Part shown: positions 1 through 5,524 of the stretch, in pieces
Layout of the letters: the number at the start of each line of letters is the position of its first letter
Numbering within the stretch: position 1 is the stretch's first letter
NCBI GenBank assembly: GCA_028290385.1
Contig: JAQGJZ010000259.1
Coordinates: 1 to 9,173 of the forward strand
Length of the DNA: 9,173 nucleotides
Source: Enterovirga sp.
GTDB lineage: Bacteria > Pseudomonadota > Alphaproteobacteria > Rhizobiales > Beijerinckiaceae
Direction of reading: 5' to 3'
Translations under genes and position numbers: made by a program
Notes under the pieces: model-generated
Seen by the model: only the letters and a program-made list of their open reading frames with translations
Told to the model about the DNA's origin: nothing
Database searches by the model: none

Positions 1-366
1 GTCGGCAGCGCCGTGTATTCCACCACCAAGCACGCCGCGGTCGGATTTGCCGAGAACCTCGCGATCTCGCACCGGGCACATGGGATTCGCGTCTCGATCC
101 TCTGCCCGCAAGGCGTGGACACGCCCATGCTGCGCACGCTCCCGGCGGGGCCTCAACGCGATGATGGGGTGATCAGCGCGCACGATGTCGCCGAAGCCGC
201 GCTCGCCGGGATCGAGGCCGAGAAGTTCCTGATCCTGCCGCATCCCGAGGTCGCGGATTACATGCGCCGGAAGGCCGAGAACTACGACCGCTGGATCGCC
301 GGCATGGCAAAGCTGCAGAAGGCGCTCCGCGACGCGCAGCTTCCCTTAGACGAGACGAATCGCTGA
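1..366 (+). CDS. SDR family oxidoreductase, C-terminal part (5' end outside window)
   Basis: The reading frame is open from the first base and ends at TGA 364-366, giving the last 121 residues of a short-chain dehydrogenase/reductase. The active-site Tyr-x-x-x-Lys signature is present as YSTTK (residues 6-10 of the fragment), followed by the usual helix ([11 protein letters not shown]). Next comes a strand and loop, [14 protein letters not shown], that matches the SDR segment after the catalytic Lys where a PG motif is typical; here it is PQG. The N-terminal Rossmann half with the TGxxxGxG cofactor motif lies upstream, so neither cofactor preference nor substrate can be read. The C-terminal 40 residues are charged and helical. 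The protein is probably a cytosolic NAD(P)H-dependent oxidoreductase. The next gene follows on the same strand but has its own CtrA-type promoter, so an operon is unlikely. Confidence 0.88.
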   Translation, partial: VGSAVYSTTKHAAVGFAENLAISHRAHGIRVSILCPQGVDTPMLRTLPAGPQRDDGVISAHDVAEAALAGIEAEKFLILPHPEVADYMRRKAENYDRWIAGMAKLQKALRDAQLPLDETNR

Positions 367-412
367 GCGATCAAGGTCCGAAGTCAACAATTGCCGCTAG
401 GCTTGATTTTAG

Positions 413-428
413 TTAAGCTTGAGTTAAC
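413..428 (+). promoter_or_regulatory. CtrA-binding box (perfect TTAA-N7-TTAAC)
   Basis: The sequence TTAA GCTTGAG TTAAC matches the full CtrA consensus TTAA-N7-TTAAC without mismatch. It lies in the 78-base gap between the SDR stop and the following + strand gene. The gap is conspicuously AT-richer than its surroundings. CtrA-activated promoters usually carry the box near -35, which would put the transcription start around 450-455. That is downstream of the GTG at 445 and upstream of the ATG at 475. Binding is inferred from the motif alone. Confidence 0.6.
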
Positions 429-474
429 CACAGCTTAGTGGTCAGTGGACCGAGCCTGCGGCTCGGATGCGGCG

Positions 475-1248
475 ATGCGTAGCTTGGAGTATCCTCTCGC
501 CAGGGCCAGGCGTGTTCGCGCTACCCGGCCTGCATTGGGCCCCTACTCGCTCCTGCTTTGCGCCGCGCTGGCCTTTATCTTCATGGGTTCAGATGACGGC
601 CGCCGGCAGGGCTCCCCACCCACGGCGACTCTGGAGGTCGCGCCCGCCCAGGCCATGGCGCCGAGCCCGCGCCGGGTGGTCGCTGTGCCTGCAGACCGCG
701 TGCTGGCCGTACCCGCAGCCGTATCCGGCGGGACGCAGGCGCCGGACATCTGGTCGACGCCTCTTGCCGCGGCAGAACCGGAGGCTGACCAGCCTGAGCC
801 CGCCATGCCGGAAGCCGCAGGTGCACTGACCGAGGCCCCAGCGCTACCACCTCCGAGCCTGCTGTTCGAGCAGACCAGCCTTATCGAACAACCGGTCGCC
901 ATCAATGGGGCGCCACCCCGCGCCGCCGCCCCGGCCGCCCCTGCCCCTGGGGCTCCCCTGTCGCTGAAGTCGCTGGCCGGCCGGTGGGCCCCTCATCCGG
1001 CGGCCTGTCCCGGGGGGACCAAGCGGACGGCCTATGTCCCGCTCACCCTCGACGAACGCGGTGCGCGCACCGGCGAGGCGTCGTGCGCGTTCAGGCGGAC
1101 TGAACAGGATGGAAGCCGCTGGCACATCGCGGCAACCTGCACCGATGCGAACGAGAGTTGGAACGCGAATGTGCGGCTCGCACTGGCCGGCACCGAGCTG
1201 ACCTGGTCGAGCGGGCGCGGCACCCAGACCTATAGCCGCTGCCCCTGA
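475..1248 (+). CDS. Membrane-anchored/secreted Ala-Pro-rich protein with four-cysteine C-terminal domain, unknown function
   Basis: I do not recognise this gene as a named family. From ATG 475 it gives 257 residues; an in-frame GTG at 445 would add ten, but the CtrA box just upstream suggests transcription starts after 445. Neither start has a clear ribosome binding site. Numbered from the GTG, residues 12-32 are basic, 33-48 form one hydrophobic segment (PYSLLLCAALAFIFMG) acting as a signal anchor or signal peptide, and about 55-172 are low-complexity Ala/Pro/Glu. Residues 173-267 form a compact domain with Cys 188, 214, 232 and 266 and Trp 181, 226, 239 and 254, ending in TYSRCP. An even number of cysteines outside the membrane suggests two disulfides. 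The plan (anchor, flexible spacer, globular domain) fits a periplasmic envelope protein. A lipocalin- or AprI/Inh-like beta-barrel is possible but unproven. Confidence 0.7.
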   Translation: MRSLEYPLARARRVRATRPALGPYSLLLCAALAFIFMGSDDGRRQGSPPTATLEVAPAQAMAPSPRRVVAVPADRVLAVPAAVSGGTQAPDIWSTPLAAAEPEADQPEPAMPEAAGALTEAPALPPPSLLFEQTSLIEQPVAINGAPPRAAAPAAPAPGAPLSLKSLAGRWAPHPAACPGGTKRTAYVPLTLDERGARTGEASCAFRRTEQDGSRWHIAATCTDANESWNANVRLALAGTELTWSSGRGTQTYSRCP

Positions 1249-1287
1249 CCCCTCGTAGGTGGATGGGAGAGCCTGGAGCGCCGAGGA

Positions 1288-1449
1288 CTAGAACAGCTCC
1301 AAAAACCGCATTGCGTAGACCGTGAAAACGGCGAAGCTCAGGACCGACGCCGCGATCAGCAGGTTGCAGAGCCCCATGCCCAAGCGCCAGCCGAGCGGGG
1401 CTGAAGCAGCGGCGCTCTCGACGACGTCGAACTCGTTCCGGAGGGACAT
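1288..1449 (-). CDS. Small single-span membrane protein, 53 aa, unknown function
   Basis: A short reading frame runs from ATG 1449-1447 to TAG 1290-1288. It reads MSLRNEFDVVESAAASAPLG over residues 1-20, then a basic Trp-Arg junction and a long hydrophobic segment at about 25-47 (GLCNLLIAASVLSFAVFTVYAM), ending RFLELF. This looks like one transmembrane helix with a short acidic N-terminus. All but about six of its 53 codons end in G or C, matching true genes in this genome, and the frame fills most of the gap between two larger genes. It lies 71 bases downstream of the SLC13 permease on the same strand and could be co-transcribed with it. I see no good Shine-Dalgarno sequence, which is the main weakness. 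No function can be assigned. Confidence 0.55.
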   Translation of the reverse strand: MSLRNEFDVVESAAASAPLGWRLGMGLCNLLIAASVLSFAVFTVYAMRFLELF

Positions 1450-1520
1450 GACGGGCAGGCTCGCACGAGCGCGTCCTACGGAACCACGACAAGCTCAATG
1501 CAGGGTTAAGGAGGCGGCGC

Positions 1521-3299
1521 CTACCGCAGCGGCCACACCGCCAGGATCAGCGGCACGCCGATCACGATCACGATGATCGAGAGCGGAAGTCCGAGCCGGG
1601 CGTAGTCTCCGAAACGATATCCGCCAGGGCCCATGACCAGCGTGTTGCACTGGTGCCCAATGGGGGTGAGGAAGTCGCAGGCCGCGCCGACGGCGACGGC
1701 CATGAGAAACGCGTCCGGCTTGTAGCCGAGCCCGGTTGCAAACCCCGCGGCGATCGGCGCCATGACGAGGACGGTCGCTGCGTTGTTCAGGAACGGCGTC
1801 ACGGCCATCGCGGCGACCAGGATGAGCGTCAAAGCCCCCCAGGGCGGCAGGCCGCTCGCGGCATGGCTCAGCCAGCCGGCAAACAGATCGGTCGTTCCCG
1901 TCGTGCGCAGCGCATCGCTCACCGGGATCAACGTTCCAAGCATGACAAGGATCGGCCATTCGATCGACTCGTAGGCCTCCCGGATAGGGAGTGCGCCAAA
2001 CAGGATCAGCAGGGCCGCGGCGCCGAAAAAGGCGACGGTGACCGGCACCAGGCCGAACGCCAGCGCAATCACGGTCGCGGCCACGATCGTCATGGTGATC
2101 CAGGCCCGCCGCGCGCTCCCGAGTTGAAGCGTCCGCTCGACGAGCGGCAAGAGCCCGAGTTCGCGCATGCGCTCGGGGACGAGTTCTAAGTCGCCCTGCA
2201 GCACGAGGACGTCGCCCGCCCGCAGCTTGATGTCGCGCAGGCGTTCGGTGAAGCGCTTGTTGGAGCGGCTCACGGCCAGAATGTTGAGGCCGAACCGCTC
2301 GTGAACCGCCATGCGCCGGGCCGACTGCCCGGCCAGGATCGAGTTCGGCCCGATCACGGCTTCGACGACGCCGACTTCGTGGCTTGGATCCTCGACCTGG
2401 ACCGAGCGGCGTTCCGCCTCGAGCTGGAGTTCGGCTCGAGCGACCACACGTTCGAGGGCATCCGGCTCCCCCTCGAGCAACAGGATGTCCCCCGCCTTCA
2501 GGGTCGCGTCCGGCAGCGGAGAAAGGCTCTGCGTCTTGCTGCGGACGACGGCCGTGACCGTGACGTCGCCTTCGGCAAGCCGCTTCAGGTCGGAAACGGT
2601 CTGGCCGGCCAGTGGCGACGTCTCCGGCAGCGCCGCCTCGGTCACATAGTCCTTGATGTCGAGAGCTTCGTCGAGAGTGGCGGCGCCCCGGCGGTCCTTG
2701 GGCAGGAGTTGGTAACCAAAGGCGAGGAAAAGCACGCCTGCCGCGGCGAGCCCGAGCCCGACGGGCGCGAAGTCGAACATCGTGAAGGGCTCGCCCAATA
2801 TCTCGCCGCGCACACGCGACACGATGATGTTGGGCGATGTCCCGATCAGGGTGACAATCCCTCCCAGAAGCGCGCCGAAGGACATCGGCATCAGGAAGAC
2901 GGAAGGCGACTTCCCGCTTTTGCGCGCGATCTGGAACGCCACCGGGATCAGCATCGCGAGCGCGCCGATGTTCTTGATGACCGCCGAGAGTGCCGTGACG
3001 GTGCCGACCAGCACGATCACCTGCATCCGGGTCGTTCGAGCATAGGGTGCGACGTACCGCAGGGCGCGCTCCATCACGCCCGACCGGCCGACCGCGGCGC
3101 TCACGACAAGCGCACTCGCGACAATGATGACGATGTCGTCGCTGAAGCCGGAAAAGGCTTCCTTGGGCTTCACGATGCCGACCGTGAGGGCCGCCAGAAG
3201 CGCCAGGACACCGACCAGATCGTACCGGATTCGCCCCCACAGGAAGAGCCCCATCATCGCGAGGAGGATGAGGACGGCGCATATCTGAGGGGTGGTCAT
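1521..3299 (-). CDS. SLC13 (DASS) family permease with two central TrkA-C (RCK_C) domains
   Basis: This 592-residue inner-membrane transporter has hydrophobic halves at about 1-200 and 398-592. They flank a soluble region (about 205-390) with two copies of the RCK/TrkA-C fold, each with an AGD(I/V)L-L-GD/E-type strand pair (269-278 and 361-370). The repeated substrate-site signatures of the divalent anion/sodium symporter family are visible: IGTSPN (152-157) in the first half, and TPFLNNAAT (501-509) plus TPIGHQCNT (545-553) in the second. Family members with this architecture import sulfate, dicarboxylates or other anions using Na+ or H+; the substrate here is unknown. ATG 3299 is preferred because the protein then begins directly with a membrane helix. 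A GTG at 3401 would add 34 hydrophilic, low-complexity residues. The 53-residue membrane protein lies just downstream. The leader carries extended inverted repeats. Confidence 0.9.
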   Translation of the reverse strand: MTTPQICAVLILLAMMGLFLWGRIRYDLVGVLALLAALTVGIVKPKEAFSGFSDDIVIIVASALVVSAAVGRSGVMERALRYVAPYARTTRMQVIVLVGTVTALSAVIKNIGALAMLIPVAFQIARKSGKSPSVFLMPMSFGALLGGIVTLIGTSPNIIVSRVRGEILGEPFTMFDFAPVGLGLAAAGVLFLAFGYQLLPKDRRGAATLDEALDIKDYVTEAALPETSPLAGQTVSDLKRLAEGDVTVTAVVRSKTQSLSPLPDATLKAGDILLLEGEPDALERVVARAELQLEAERRSVQVEDPSHEVGVVEAVIGPNSILAGQSARRMAVHERFGLNILAVSRSNKRFTERLRDIKLRAGDVLVLQGDLELVPERMRELGLLPLVERTLQLGSARRAWITMTIVAATVIALAFGLVPVTVAFFGAAALLILFGALPIREAYESIEWPILVMLGTLIPVSDALRTTGTTDLFAGWLSHAASGLPPWGALTLILVAAMAVTPFLNNAATVLVMAPIAAGFATGLGYKPDAFLMAVAVGAACDFLTPIGHQCNTLVMGPGGYRFGDYARLGLPLSIIVIVIGVPLILAVWPLR

Positions 3300-3304
3300 A
3301 GAGC

Positions 3305-3394
3305 CGGATCGGAGCGGGCTTGGTACCCGCCCGCTTACAAACCCAGTCTCCGCGGCCGGTTCCGCCCCACCATCAGGGCCGGAGCTCCGATCCG
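3305..3394 (-). promoter_or_regulatory. Structured leader of the permease gene (competing inverted repeats)
   Basis: CGGATCGGAGC (3305-3315) and its perfect complement GCTCCGATCCG (3384-3394) can pair over 68 bases. Alternatively AGCGGGC (3313-3319) pairs with GCCCGCT (3329-3335), sharing three bases with the first stem, so the two folds exclude each other. The outer stem ends only five bases from the permease ATG at 3299. This arrangement resembles a regulated 5' leader, but I recognise no riboswitch consensus and the transcription start is unknown. Confidence 0.3.
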
Positions 3395-3422
3395 AAGGCA
3401 CCGCGAACGGGCAGCGGGGACG

Positions 3423-3515
3423 GCCCCGTTCGGCTTCGGCCGACGGGGCTCGTCATCCTTGACCCGGGCGTGGTCCCGGGTTGCGCCTTTTTCGAGCGCA
3501 GCGACGAAGCTGCGC
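3423..3515 (-). repeat. Three consecutive hairpins downstream of the pilin gene
   Basis: Reading away from the pilin stop, three perfect or near-perfect hairpins follow each other. The first is GCGCAGC/GCTGCGC (3496-3502 with 3509-3515, loop 6). The second is ACCCGGG/CCCGGGT (3462-3468 with 3475-3481, loop 6). The third is GCCCCGT-T-CGGC/GCCG-ACGGGGC (3423-3449, one bulged base, TTCG tetraloop). None is followed by a T tract on the minus strand, so they are not canonical intrinsic terminators. They could stabilise the pilin mRNA 3' end, separate it from permease expression, or be copies of an interspersed palindromic element. Confidence 0.5.
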
Positions 3516-3524
3516 GAAACGCGA

Positions 3525-3707
3525 TCAGCGCGTGGCGTTGAGCGCGGTGCCGATCGTCGTGAACTTGGTGTTCAGGTTGCTGCCGATCGTGGAGAGGGCG
3601 CCAATGATCACGACCGCGATGAGGGCGGCGATCAGGCCGTATTCGATGGCGGTGGCGCCGTCTTCGTTGCGGATAAAGTTCTTGGTCATGGCCTTCAACT
3701 TCAACAT
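3525..3707 (-). CDS. Flp family type IVb pilin (prepilin)
   Basis: The 60-residue protein starts at ATG 3707, preceded by GGGAG eight bases upstream; this ribosome binding site rules out longer starts (for example at 3776). It has a short basic leader (MLKLKAMTKNFIRNEDG) followed by ATAIEYGLIAALIAVVII. That is the hallmark of Flp prepilins: cleavage by a TadV/CpaA-type peptidase after Gly17, then a hydrophobic N-terminal helix with Glu and Tyr at mature positions 5 and 6. The mature subunit is about 43 residues and ends GSNLNTKFTTIGTALNATR. Flp pilins polymerise into Tad/Cpa pili for surface attachment. No tad/cpa assembly genes are in the window, so this is a lone pilin copy whose machinery must lie elsewhere. 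Upstream lie two TTAA half-sites spaced by 9, and downstream a cluster of hairpins. Confidence 0.93.
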   Translation of the reverse strand: MLKLKAMTKNFIRNEDGATAIEYGLIAALIAVVIIGALSTIGSNLNTKFTTIGTALNATR

Positions 3708-4147
3708 GCTGCGCTCCCAAGGTGATCTACCTCGGCCAGCATGCACCGGAAGTGTGGAAGTGGGCTTAATGGGCACGGTTAAGGGGTTATGGCCGGGACC
3801 TTAGCCAAAGCAGAGGGCCCTCCTGCCTGTTTGGGACCAGCAATCCAGATCGAAGCGCCGGTCCGCCGACACACCCGCTGGACCGACGCAGCCACTCCCG
3901 CAAACCCGTGAGACCCGGCACGGCCCATTTGGGGGATGACGGATCCAGCGATCCTCCGACAAACTGCCCAAGTCTTGCGAGGACAAGGCAGACCAACTTC
4001 CGCCCCGGGCTTCGGCTCGGGGCTTTTCGTTTCGGCATACGAATTTCTGGAAAGCGACAGGCTGCGCGGCGAAGTTCCGCGCATGGCTCAGATGAGCGAG
4101 GCGCCACCGCCTCCAGCGCGCTGCTCGGCAGCGATTTTACGCCAAGC
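3708..4147. other. Intergenic region without a convincing gene
   Basis: This 440-base stretch between the pilin and tRNA-Arg holds no reading frame with credible composition. It contains the pilin leader (TTAA at 3766-3769 and 3779-3782, ribosome site near 3715) and several inverted repeats: CGGTCC/GGACCG (3859-3864 with 3880-3885), GGATC/GATCC (3941-3945 with 3950-3954), GCGCGG/CCGCGC (4064-4069 with 4077-4082) and CGCTGC/GCAGCG (4119-4124 with 4128-4133, then ATTTTA). A strong + strand terminator lies at 4002-4032. Together these leave room for an unannotated + strand RNA. Confidence 0.5.
4002..4032 (+). terminator. Rho-independent terminator, + strand
   Basis: GCCCCGGGC (4002-4010), a TTCG tetraloop and GCTCGGGGC (4015-4023) form a 9-bp stem with one G-T pair. 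The sequence TTTTCGTTT follows at once on the + strand. This is a textbook intrinsic terminator in + orientation, yet the genes on both sides are on the minus strand. On the minus strand the stem is not followed by a T tract, so it is unlikely to end the tRNA transcript in the classical way. Confidence 0.65.
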
Positions 4148-4224
4148 TGGCGCACCCGACACGATTCGAACGTGTGACCTTTGCCTTCGGAGGGCAACGC
4201 TCTATCCAGCTGAGCTACGGGTGC
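4148..4224 (-). tRNA. tRNA-Arg, anticodon CCG
   Basis: The minus strand folds into a complete cloverleaf of 77 bases including encoded CCA. The acceptor stem GCACCCG/CGGGTGC is perfect over 7 bp. The D stem is GCTC/GAGC. The anticodon stem TTGCC/GGCAA closes the loop CTCCGAA, giving anticodon CCG, which reads CGG (Arg). The T stem ACACG/CGTGT has loop TTCGAAT. The discriminator is G and CCA follows directly (4150-4148). The anticodon loop has T33 and A37 as expected. A sigma-70-type promoter lies just upstream at 4241-4269. There is no integrase or duplicated tRNA 3' end nearby, so the gene shows no sign of being an integration site here. Confidence 0.97.
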
Positions 4225-4240
4225 TTGCCGGCACGGGCGA

Positions 4241-4269
4241 ACAATAGGCGAGCCGCGCCGAACGAGCAA
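4241..4269 (-). promoter_or_regulatory. Sigma-70-type promoter of tRNA-Arg
   Basis: On the minus strand TTGCTC (4269-4264) and TATTGT (4246-4241) are separated by exactly 17 bases. The -10 element ends 16 bases before the mature tRNA 5' end, implying a short leader of about 9 bases. Position, spacing and hexamer quality agree well for a housekeeping tRNA promoter. Confidence 0.6.
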
Positions 4270-4339
4270 GGCCCGAAGGACAGGTGAGTTTGCCCCAGCA
4301 TGCCGCGACCTCCGCCGCCCAATTGGGCCGCCAGGTGCG

Positions 4340-4990
4340 TCAGGCCCCAGCGTCCGTCCGCTTGAGGGCGGCCATCGGTGCCAGCAGCTCTCGCCAGGTT
4401 TCGCTCGACTGCGCGCCCGACACGGCCCGGCCATCCTCGAGAACGAAGAAAGGAACCCCGCCAATCCCGATCTCGGCCGCGCGCCGCTCGAGCGCAACGA
4501 CCTCGGCCTCCAGTTCGGGGCTCTCGAGCGCTGCCATGGCCTCGGTCTCATCGAGCCCCCCCGCCCTGGCAATCTCGCGGAGGACGGCCACGTCCCCGAC
4601 GTCTCGGCCCTCCTCGAAGTAGGTGCGAAACAGCGCCTCCACGACGGCCTCCCCCCGCCCGCGCCGGCCGGCATGCGCGATCAGCATGTGGGCCCGCCGG
4701 GTGCTCGGGGTCCGCTCCATGCGGTCGAATGCGAAGGCTACGCCCTCTTCTTGGCCGAGCGCCTCCATGTGCGCATCGAGCTCGGTAGCGCGAGCAGCCC
4801 CGAACTTCCGCGCCCGGTATTCGGCGCGCGGCATGCCCTCGGGCGGCATGTCCGGGTTGAGTTCGAAGGGCAGCCACTGGACGCTGACCGTGTCGCTGAG
4901 TGCGAGCGTGTCGAGCGCCTGCTCGAGCCGCCGCTTCCCCAGGTAGCACCAGGGGCAGATCACGTCGGAGAAGACGAAGAGCTTGGGCAT
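4340..4990 (-). CDS. DsbA family thiol oxidoreductase (FrnE/2-hydroxychromene-2-carboxylate isomerase-like)
   Basis: From ATG 4990 the protein has 216 residues; a GTG at 5002 would add four, and neither start has a strong ribosome site. It opens with a thioredoxin strand and the redox motif SDVICPWCYLGKRRLE (Cys12-Pro-Trp-Cys15). This is followed by FELNPDMPPEG (42-52), a helical insertion (about 54-160) with a FGAARATELDAHM-type helix, the cis-proline loop GGVPFFV (Pro170) and SGAQS (181-185). These are the family marks of the FrnE-like branch of DsbA proteins. There is no signal peptide, so it acts in the cytosol, unlike classical DsbA. FrnE in Deinococcus is a cytosolic disulfide isomerase tied to oxidative stress tolerance, but the substrate here is unknown. 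It is monocistronic by position, upstream of tRNA-Arg. Confidence 0.92.
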   Translation of the reverse strand: MPKLFVFSDVICPWCYLGKRRLEQALDTLALSDTVSVQWLPFELNPDMPPEGMPRAEYRARKFGAARATELDAHMEALGQEEGVAFAFDRMERTPSTRRAHMLIAHAGRRGRGEAVVEALFRTYFEEGRDVGDVAVLREIARAGGLDETEAMAALESPELEAEVVALERRAAEIGIGGVPFFVLEDGRAVSGAQSSETWRELLAPMAALKRTDAGA

Positions 4991-5088
4991 GAGCGACGGC
5001 ACCCGTCATGAGGCTCTGCAGCCGATGCGGGATCATAGCCCGGCGCGCCGCACGGCGTCAGGCGCCACCGCGAATTTTGCCCCGACCC

Positions 5089-5113
5089 GGAACCGGAGCC
5101 CGCGGCATCGGTT
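5089..5113 (+). promoter_or_regulatory. Possible EcfG/RpoE2-type stress promoter
   Basis: GGAAC (5089-5093) is followed after 17 bases by GTT, that is GGAAC-N18-TT, which fits the published alphaproteobacterial general-stress sigma factor pattern (GGAAC, 16-19 bases, then cGTT/TT). The base before GTT is G rather than the preferred C. It would start transcription about 65 bases ahead of the 106-residue gene. The motif is short and could be chance. Confidence 0.25.
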
Positions 5114-5139
5114 CGCCTGGACAGCTTAGCCGGGATATG

Positions 5140-5150
5140 GTGCACTGCAC
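5140..5150. promoter_or_regulatory. Perfect dyad GTGCA-C-TGCAC, possible operator
   Basis: An 11-base perfect palindrome around a central C sits 36 bases ahead of the ATG of the 106-residue gene, flanked by AT-richer sequence (ATATG before, AAAACA after). Short TGCA-type dyads of this kind are seen at some repressor sites in alphaproteobacteria, for example of the PhaR type, but I cannot assign a regulator. Confidence 0.3.
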
Positions 5151-5186
5151 AAAACAGCTGCGCCGCATCGGCCCAAGGACACTTTT

Positions 5187-5507
5187 ATGCGCCCGCCCCG
5201 CAAACCCCTTCCGCCGCCGCGCGTGCGGCGCGAGCCCCCGACCATCGAAGAAGCCATTATCGCCGCTCAAGGCCTGACCGACGATATTCCGGCCCAGATC
5301 GAGATTGCCGCGGGCCTCATGGGCGTAACGGAGGATGAGGTCCGGCCACATCTCGCGCGCATGAACCGGCTGCGCAGCGCCTCAATGCCTGCGCCGTCCG
5401 CCGTGATAGCGGGCAAGCGCACCGTCGTGGTGGAGCGCAAGCCAAGCCGCACGCCCGGCGCCCGGCCGCTGATCACCCTCTCGGGGCGCAGTTCGTCCGC
5501 AGGCTGA
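5187..5507 (+). CDS. Basic 106-residue protein of unknown function
   Basis: The start is supported by AAGGA eight bases ahead of ATG 5187, and codons end mostly in G or C. Residues 1-18 are Pro/Arg-rich and probably disordered (MRPPRKPLPPPRVRREPP). Residues 19-63 form an acidic/hydrophobic helical core (IEEAIIAAQGLTDD, then AGLMGVTEDEVRPHLARM) whose spacing could suit a small helix-turn-helix, though this is only an impression. Residues 64-106 are basic and Pro/Ser-rich (VERKPSRTP, ending in RSSSAG). The net positive charge and small helical core suggest nucleic-acid or protein binding in the cytosol. It converges on minE with 7 bases between stop codons, sharing a hairpin that covers both stops. 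Upstream sites are a possible stress promoter and an 11-base dyad. I do not recognise the family. Confidence 0.75.
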   Translation: MRPPRKPLPPPRVRREPPTIEEAIIAAQGLTDDIPAQIEIAAGLMGVTEDEVRPHLARMNRLRSASMPAPSAVIAGKRTVVVERKPSRTPGARPLITLSGRSSSAG

Positions 5508-5524
5508 AACCCGTTCAGCCTGCG
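5498..5524. terminator. Bidirectional hairpin over both convergent stop codons
   Basis: CGCAGGCTGAA (5498-5508) and TTCAGCCTGCG (5514-5524) form a perfect 11-bp stem with loop ACCCG. The TGA of the + strand gene (5505-5507) and the TGA of minE (5517-5515) each lie within an arm. Either transcript folds the same stem. No T tract follows on either strand, so it may act as a Rho-assisted terminator or mRNA 3' end protector rather than a classical intrinsic terminator. Confidence 0.5.

Noticed and set aside
1480..1507. GGAAC...GTT pair resembling an EcfG promoter
   Set aside because: The spacing (20 bases to GTT) is outside the accepted range and no + strand gene follows.
1495..3282. Minus strand open frame of 595 codons in another frame of the permease
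   Set aside because: It is Arg/Gly/His-rich without membrane helices; the overlapping frame carries the SLC13 motifs.
2301..3725. Long + strand open frame of 474 codons
   Set aside because: It runs antisense to the SLC13 permease and pilin and reads as Arg/Asp/Gly/His-rich low complexity, the usual mirror of a GC-rich gene.
4148..4224. tRNA-Arg as an integration site for a mobile element
   Set aside because: There is no integrase gene and no repeat of the tRNA 3' end in the window.
3908..4247. Open frames across the tRNA on the + strand (with peptides such as [21 protein letters not shown])
   Set aside because: This is the well-known false translation of the complement of a tRNA gene.
4317..4328. 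Perfect palindrome GCCCAATTGGGC after the DsbA-like gene
   Set aside because: With only a short stem, no room for a proper loop and no T tract, it is not supported as a terminator; it could be a chance dyad.
3787..4674. Minus strand open frame of 295 codons from within the oxidoreductase through the tRNA
   Set aside because: It crosses tRNA-Arg and the noncoding region ([22 protein letters not shown] is translated tRNA) and overlaps the DsbA-like gene.
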